Source of the DNA: Paenibacillus monticola
GTDB lineage: Bacteria > Bacillota > Bacilli > Paenibacillales > Paenibacillaceae
Assembly (NCBI RefSeq): GCF_009664975.1
Contig: NZ_WJXB01000012.1
Span: 1-64,000 of the forward strand
Direction: 5' to 3'
Length of the DNA: 64,000 bases
In this document: piece by piece, positions 60,827-64,000 of the stretch
Position numbering within the stretch: position 1 is the first letter of the stretch
Layout of the letters: the number at the start of each line of letters is the position of its first letter
Translations under genes and position numbers: made by a program
Notes under the pieces: model-generated
What the model saw: the letters and a program-made list of their open reading frames with translations, nothing else
The model's database searches: none
What the model was told of the DNA's origin: nothing

Positions 60827-61660
60827 GTGAAGACAATAATACATTTTGATCTCATATCTGATATTCATTTAGATTTTTGGGTGGAATATTCAAGTAATCA
60901 TATAAAACAAAATCAAAGATTAGATAAGTTCGTGCATATAATTCTTCCTGAAGAGCCTTCAGAAGTTTTGGTGATAGCTGGTGATCTAGGTCACTTTAAC
61001 AAACAAAATTTCATTTTTCTCGAAAAACTCAAGGAACATTATAAGTATATTCTGCTGGTAGCAGGGAATCACGACTACTATTTAGTTACTAAATCAATAA
61101 AAAACAAATACAAACGTAACTCAATACGTAGATTTCAAGAAATGAAAATAATGGCAGAACAAATACCTGAAGTATTATTTTTAGATGGGGATACAATTGA
61201 AATTGGCGGAATTACTTTTGGTGGTGCTGGAATGTGGTATGACTTTCAATATGGAATACATCAACTAAACATAGATGTTAATAAAATCTATGATAGTTGG
61301 AAGTCGATATCAAATGATTCTGTTTTAATAGAGGGATTACCGCGATTGGTTGAAGCAATGTTTTTGCAAGAGTTAACAAAACTCAAGAAGATACTTGATA
61401 TTTCAGATGTGGTGGTTACTCATATTTCACCCGATTGGTCTAACGTTCCAATAGATAAGATAAATGATATTAGCAACAGCTTTTATTATTTTAACGGTAG
61501 AGAGTTATTATATAATCTAAATAGAAAAATCTGGTGTTTTGGTCATATTCATAGAAGAGTGGATTACATAAATGAAGGATGTAGACTTATAAATGCCTCT
61601 TTGGGTTATCCAGATGAGAATAATAATATACCGAAGAAGATTATGAGGGTAACTCATTGA
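60827..61660 (+). CDS. Metallophosphoesterase
   Basis: 277 residues with the complete calcineurin-like metal motif set: DLISDIHLDF (DxH), VIAGDLGHF (GDxx), VAGNHDYY (GNHD), VVTHISPDW (H), and CFGHIHRRVD (GHxH). It would hydrolyse a phosphoester with two metal ions; substrate unknown. The GTG start overlaps its own GAGGTG site, an odd arrangement, and lies only 17 bases from the end of attC-like site 3. Confidence 0.88.
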   Translation: MKTIIHFDLISDIHLDFWVEYSSNHIKQNQRLDKFVHIILPEEPSEVLVIAGDLGHFNKQNFIFLEKLKEHYKYILLVAGNHDYYLVTKSIKNKYKRNSIRRFQEMKIMAEQIPEVLFLDGDTIEIGGITFGGAGMWYDFQYGIHQLNIDVNKIYDSWKSISNDSVLIEGLPRLVEAMFLQELTKLKKILDISDVVVTHISPDWSNVPIDKINDISNSFYYFNGRELLYNLNRKIWCFGHIHRRVDYINEGCRLINASLGYPDENNNIPKKIMRVTH

Positions 61661-61671
61661 AGAGTCATACA

Positions 61672-61823
61672 TCACCTAACACCATATTCGAGCTGCGGGC
61701 CATAAGGCCCTTGATCTGCTAGTAGCATATTCGAAGAAGAAGAATCAGGCAGATACATCCATTCCCCAAAGATAAGAGCTATCTAAGGGGAATGGACGTC
61801 GCGAATACAACTACGTTAGGTGA
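61672..61823 (+). repeat. attC-like site 4
   Basis: R'' TCACCTAAC (61672-61680; fits RYYYAAC) and R' GTTAGGTGA (61815-61823; fits GTTRRRY). L'' TATTCG pairs L' CGAATA: a compensatory change from TATTCA/TGAATA. Inner hairpin CCATTCCCC/GGGGAATGG around AAGATAAGAGCTATCT. Confidence 0.9.
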
Positions 61824-61848
61824 AATCATACAAACATAGGAGATGAAT

Positions 61849-62597
61849 ATGAAACCACTAAAAAAAAGAAAAAAAGTTACTATTCTATTTGTAATATTTT
61901 TAATCTCCATAATTGTTATTTCACTTAATATATACTCAAAACCAGTAAGTGCAGTTCTAGTTGATTATTCAAGATTGAACAAGTTACACCGGATGTTTAT
62001 ATGGAACCAGACTTGCAAGATATAATAAAAGAAGAATTATTAAATTATGTGCAGACTTCGGTGGCTAAAATTTCAGATGTATTTGGTGACAGAGATTCTT
62101 ATCCATATGTAATATATGTCGAATCGCAAAAATTTATCAGAAAATATGCGGAGAATTCAACAGGGCAAACTTATTATTATCCTTGGAAAAATTATATCGT
62201 AATTGGCCCTAGAGGGTTCAATGAGAATGTGATTTCTCATGAATTTACTCATGCAGAACTGAGAGATAGATTACACAATAAAAATAAAGTCCCAGTCTGG
62301 TTTGATGAAGGTTTGGCGGCAATGATTGACGGTAGATTTTCAAATAACGAAGCAATATGGAATCATATGACAAATGATGGAAAGTCCCCTATCGATTTCG
62401 ATCTTTTGGACTCACATAAAGCATTTAATTACGGAACAATAGAGGCAAGTAATAATTACTATTTATCATGTCATGAAGTTACGAGGTGGTTTACAATCGT
62501 AGGGAAATCTGGACTCTTAAAATTAATAAATGAATTAAATCATGGAGAAAATTTTAAGGATCAATATAAATTGATAGAATTTGAAAGCAATAAATGA
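61849..62597 (+). pseudogene. Membrane-anchored HExxH metallopeptidase-like gene with a frameshift
   Basis: Frame 1 (from the ATG at 61849, AGGAG-supported) gives a signal anchor (VTILFVIFLISIIVISLNIY). Frame 2 gives the rest, ending 62597: VISHEFTHAEL holds HExxH, and VPVWFDEGLAAMIDG the third ligand Glu, a gluzincin pattern. The frames meet near 61981 in TTGAACAAGTTACACC; one extra A there would give a continuous product (NKVTPDVYMEPDLQ). Real pseudogene or tract-length error. Without it, a protein starting at 62001 would lack the anchor. Confidence 0.75.
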
Positions 62598-62610
62598 TGA
62601 CTATATGACA

Positions 62611-62758
62611 TCGCCTAATACCATGTTCCCGCTGCGGTGCTAACGCCCCTTGGTCAGCCCGATGATATTCGGAGAAGTGGATTCAGGCAGACATATCCCC
62701 CTTAAGATAAGAGCTATCTAAGGGGGATGGACGTCGTGAACACACAAACGTTAGGCGA
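62611..62758 (+). repeat. attC-like site 5
   Basis: R'' TCGCCTAAT (62611-62619) and R' GTTAGGCGA (62750-62758). L'' TGTTCCCG and L' CGTGAACA pair with one mismatch; the A-to-G change is compensated. Inner hairpin ATCCCCCTTA/TAAGGGGGAT around AGATAAGAGCTATC. Confidence 0.88.
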
Positions 62759-62805
62759 AACCGTCTAGACACTGAAGAAATAATTAAGAAAGGTGATTAA
62801 GATAT

Positions 62806-63074
62806 ATGAATGCAGTGCAAAGAAGTAAATGGGAAAAAATAAGATCTAAAGGAAGGAAGTATTTTCTTTTCTATAGGGGGTAATAGGTTGGGGCATACCA
62901 ACGGCGGTCATATTTATTTTTTTTACTGAATTATTAGAGAATGATCACTCTGTTACCTTCAATCATTCCTTTTATATGTTCTTATAAAAAATTTTAATAA
63001 TATTTCCTGTTTGTGGTTACTTTTGGGGGCTATGGGTGTGGAATCGGACTGAAAAAAATTATAAAAAAATTTAA
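62806..63074 (+). pseudogene. Small membrane protein gene, broken
   Basis: Starts MNAVQRSKWEKIRSKGRKYF with AAGGTGAT as RBS, then stops after 25 codons. A one-base shift in GGGGG (62876-62880) continues it as GVIGWGIPTAVIFIFFTELL, with an in-frame TAA at 62985, then IFPVCGYFWGLWVWNRTEKN to 63074. Together they give a two-helix membrane protein of about 90 residues, disrupted twice. Confidence 0.7.
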
Positions 63075-63184
63075 TCCTTCCAAGAACAATCTTAAGTGAT
63101 AATTTATGAAACTAACAAAGAAAAAAACTATAAAAGATGATTAAAGGCTAATTATAATTATAGAAATTCGAAGAAGAGGTGACA

Positions 63185-63303
63185 TCGCCTAATAATATAT
63201 TCACGCTGCGGGCCATTCGGCCCTGGGTCTGCTAGAAGATAATTCGGGAAGATAAATCAAGCAGACAACCCTACGGGTTCGTGAATACAACAACGTTATT
63301 TGA
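63185..63303 (+). repeat. attC-like site 6
   Basis: R'' TCGCCTAAT (63185-63193), L'' TATTCACG; L' CGTGAATA, CAACAAC, R' GTTATTTGA (63295-63303). The R'' matches the R' of site 5 (8 of 9) but its own R' at only 5 of 9. Confidence 0.85.
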
Positions 63304-63340
63304 AGTACCCTAATTGCGATATATGGAGGATCTGATAGGC

Positions 63341-63673
63341 ATGGGTGCTACATACCAATTAATAAACTTATCAAAGAAAGAAGTTATTAATTACTCTCAC
63401 CTACCGGCTTCAAAACTAACGGAAATCGTTGGGAATCCAGTCGCTTCCGCGATTACTACCTGGTACTTAATAAATAACATAGGCGATACTATTACATTTC
63501 TTTCTGAACTAGATGAATCTCCACAAGACATAGAGCACTATAAAGAAGTAACAGATAGAATAATCAATGATTTAATTCAGAATCAAATTCTAAAAGATGA
63601 AGGATTAATGTATGTAGATGAAGATGATCCTAGTATATATATTAGAAATTTAAAGAATATTTGGATTGACTGA
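63341..63673 (+). CDS. Hypothetical protein in cassette 6-7
   Basis: 110 residues, unrecognised: MGATYQLINLSKKEVINYSH, then ASAITTWYLINNIGDTITFL, acidic helical C-terminus. GGAGG (63325-63329) fits the ATG at 63341. No signal peptide or membrane helix, so cytoplasmic. Size and acidity would suit an immunity or inhibitor protein but nothing shows this. Confidence 0.7.
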   Translation: MGATYQLINLSKKEVINYSHLPASKLTEIVGNPVASAITTWYLINNIGDTITFLSELDESPQDIEHYKEVTDRIINDLIQNQILKDEGLMYVDEDDPSIYIRNLKNIWID

Positions 63674-63687
63674 GGGCAGGGTACTTC

Positions 63688-63853
63688 ACATAACAATGTA
63701 TTCATGCAGAGGAGCCTGTAGGCTCCTTGGATTGCCAGAAGGGAAGAAGCCATGAAGCAGATTCAGGCAATCACCCTGCGAGGCTAAGTCTACGACCCAG
63801 TCACTTTAGTCCTTTAAGCCTCTCGGGTTCGTGAATACAACAACGTTATAAGT
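63688..63853 (+). repeat. attC-like site 7
   Basis: R'' ACATAAC (63688-63694), L'' GTATTCATG; L' CGTGAATAC, AACAAC, R' GTTATAAGT (63845-63853). Inner stems AGGAGCC/GGCTCCT and GAGGCTAA/TTAAGCCTC. The cassette end GGTACTTCACATAAC complements the cassette start GTTATTTGAAGTACC at 14 of 15 positions. Confidence 0.88.
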
Positions 63854-63922
63854 AATCGGCGATGTATAAGAATTCGGGATTATAAGAATTAAGAGATAAT
63901 TAATGAGAGGGAATTTATCTAT

Positions 63923-64000
63923 ATGAGTTTGATAATTAGTGTAATTCCAAAGCAAAGTATATTTATAGATACTAATGTTATGGAAGAGCAGATACTAGCA
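63923..64000 (+). CDS. Start of a gene cut by the window edge
   Basis: 26 codons (MSLIISVIPKQSIFIDTNVM...) after a GAGAGGGA site; too short to classify. It is the cargo of the next cassette, so the array continues beyond the window. Confidence 0.55.
   Translation, partial: MSLIISVIPKQSIFIDTNVMEEQILA

Noticed and set aside
59231..63853. REP/BIME or MITE elements between genes
   Set aside because: Same-site ends pair less well than the two ends of each gene unit, orientation is uniform, and no target duplications are seen.

Overview
The window looks like a chromosomal segment of a Paenibacillus-type endospore former. Sporulation genes are spread along it: a GerE orthologue, a Spo0E-like phosphatase, a YhcN/YlaJ lipoprotein, and CgeB-like glycosyltransferases with small Arg- or Gly-rich partner proteins. 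Base composition is moderate in the core half and clearly AT-richer after about 53 kb, where an accessory region begins. No rRNA, tRNA or CRISPR array was seen.

Layout. 0-3 kb: two GNAT acetyltransferases flank a four-gene overlapping operon of small helical or Arg-rich proteins, possibly spore-surface. 3.0-4.6 kb: an amidohydrolase (guanine deaminase-like) behind a guanine-class riboswitch whose terminator is mutually exclusive with helix P1, so a guanine ON switch is predicted. 4.7-8.1 kb: an LtaS-type polyglycerol-phosphate synthase paired with a WsfD-like membrane hexose transferase. 8.2-9.3 kb: Spo0E-like peptide and an AAA ATPase. 9.6-19 kb: a glycan cluster with two CgeB-like and one GT4 glycosyltransferase (with a long poly-Arg tail), then an operon for a UDP-2-acetamido-2,6-dideoxy-L-hexose plus an SDR and a GT2. 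20-22.9 kb: nagA, nagB and an RpiR-type regulator with two palindromic operators.

23.3-44.4 kb: a complete cereulide/valinomycin-type depsipeptide locus: ABC ATPase, ABC permease, two giant synthetases and a type II thioesterase, all on the + strand. The module order (keto-acid A-KR-T, C-A-T-E, C, keto-acid A-KR-T, C-A-T-TE) predicts a repeating hydroxy acid / D-amino acid / hydroxy acid / L-amino acid unit, probably cyclo-oligomerised to an ionophore. A pseudo-adenylation remnant is cut by the gene boundary between the two synthetases.

44.5-50 kb: Fur-box-controlled efeO-efeB-efeU iron uptake and a LacI regulator. 50.2-55.8 kb: gerE followed by a hotspot in which the gerE 3' end/terminator recurs as direct repeats around a RibD/DHFR-like gene, a Big_2 surface protein, an FtsX-permease stub, a SagB-like oxidoreductase, an IS21 transposase relic and a tyrosine-recombinase fragment.

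55.8-64 kb: the most unusual part. Single small + strand genes (kinase, phosphatase, acetyltransferases, metallophosphoesterase, metallopeptidase, unknowns) are separated, from 59.2 kb on, by seven imperfect palindromes with the R''-L''-L'-R' layout of integron attC sites. The R'' arm at the end of a gene unit pairs better with the R' arm at the start of the same unit than with the R' of its own site, which is what mobile circular cassettes predict. The array has no integrase in the window, decays on its left side and runs off the right edge. An integron-type cassette array in a Gram-positive spore former is the leading candidate for an undescribed system here; the depsipeptide locus is the second.
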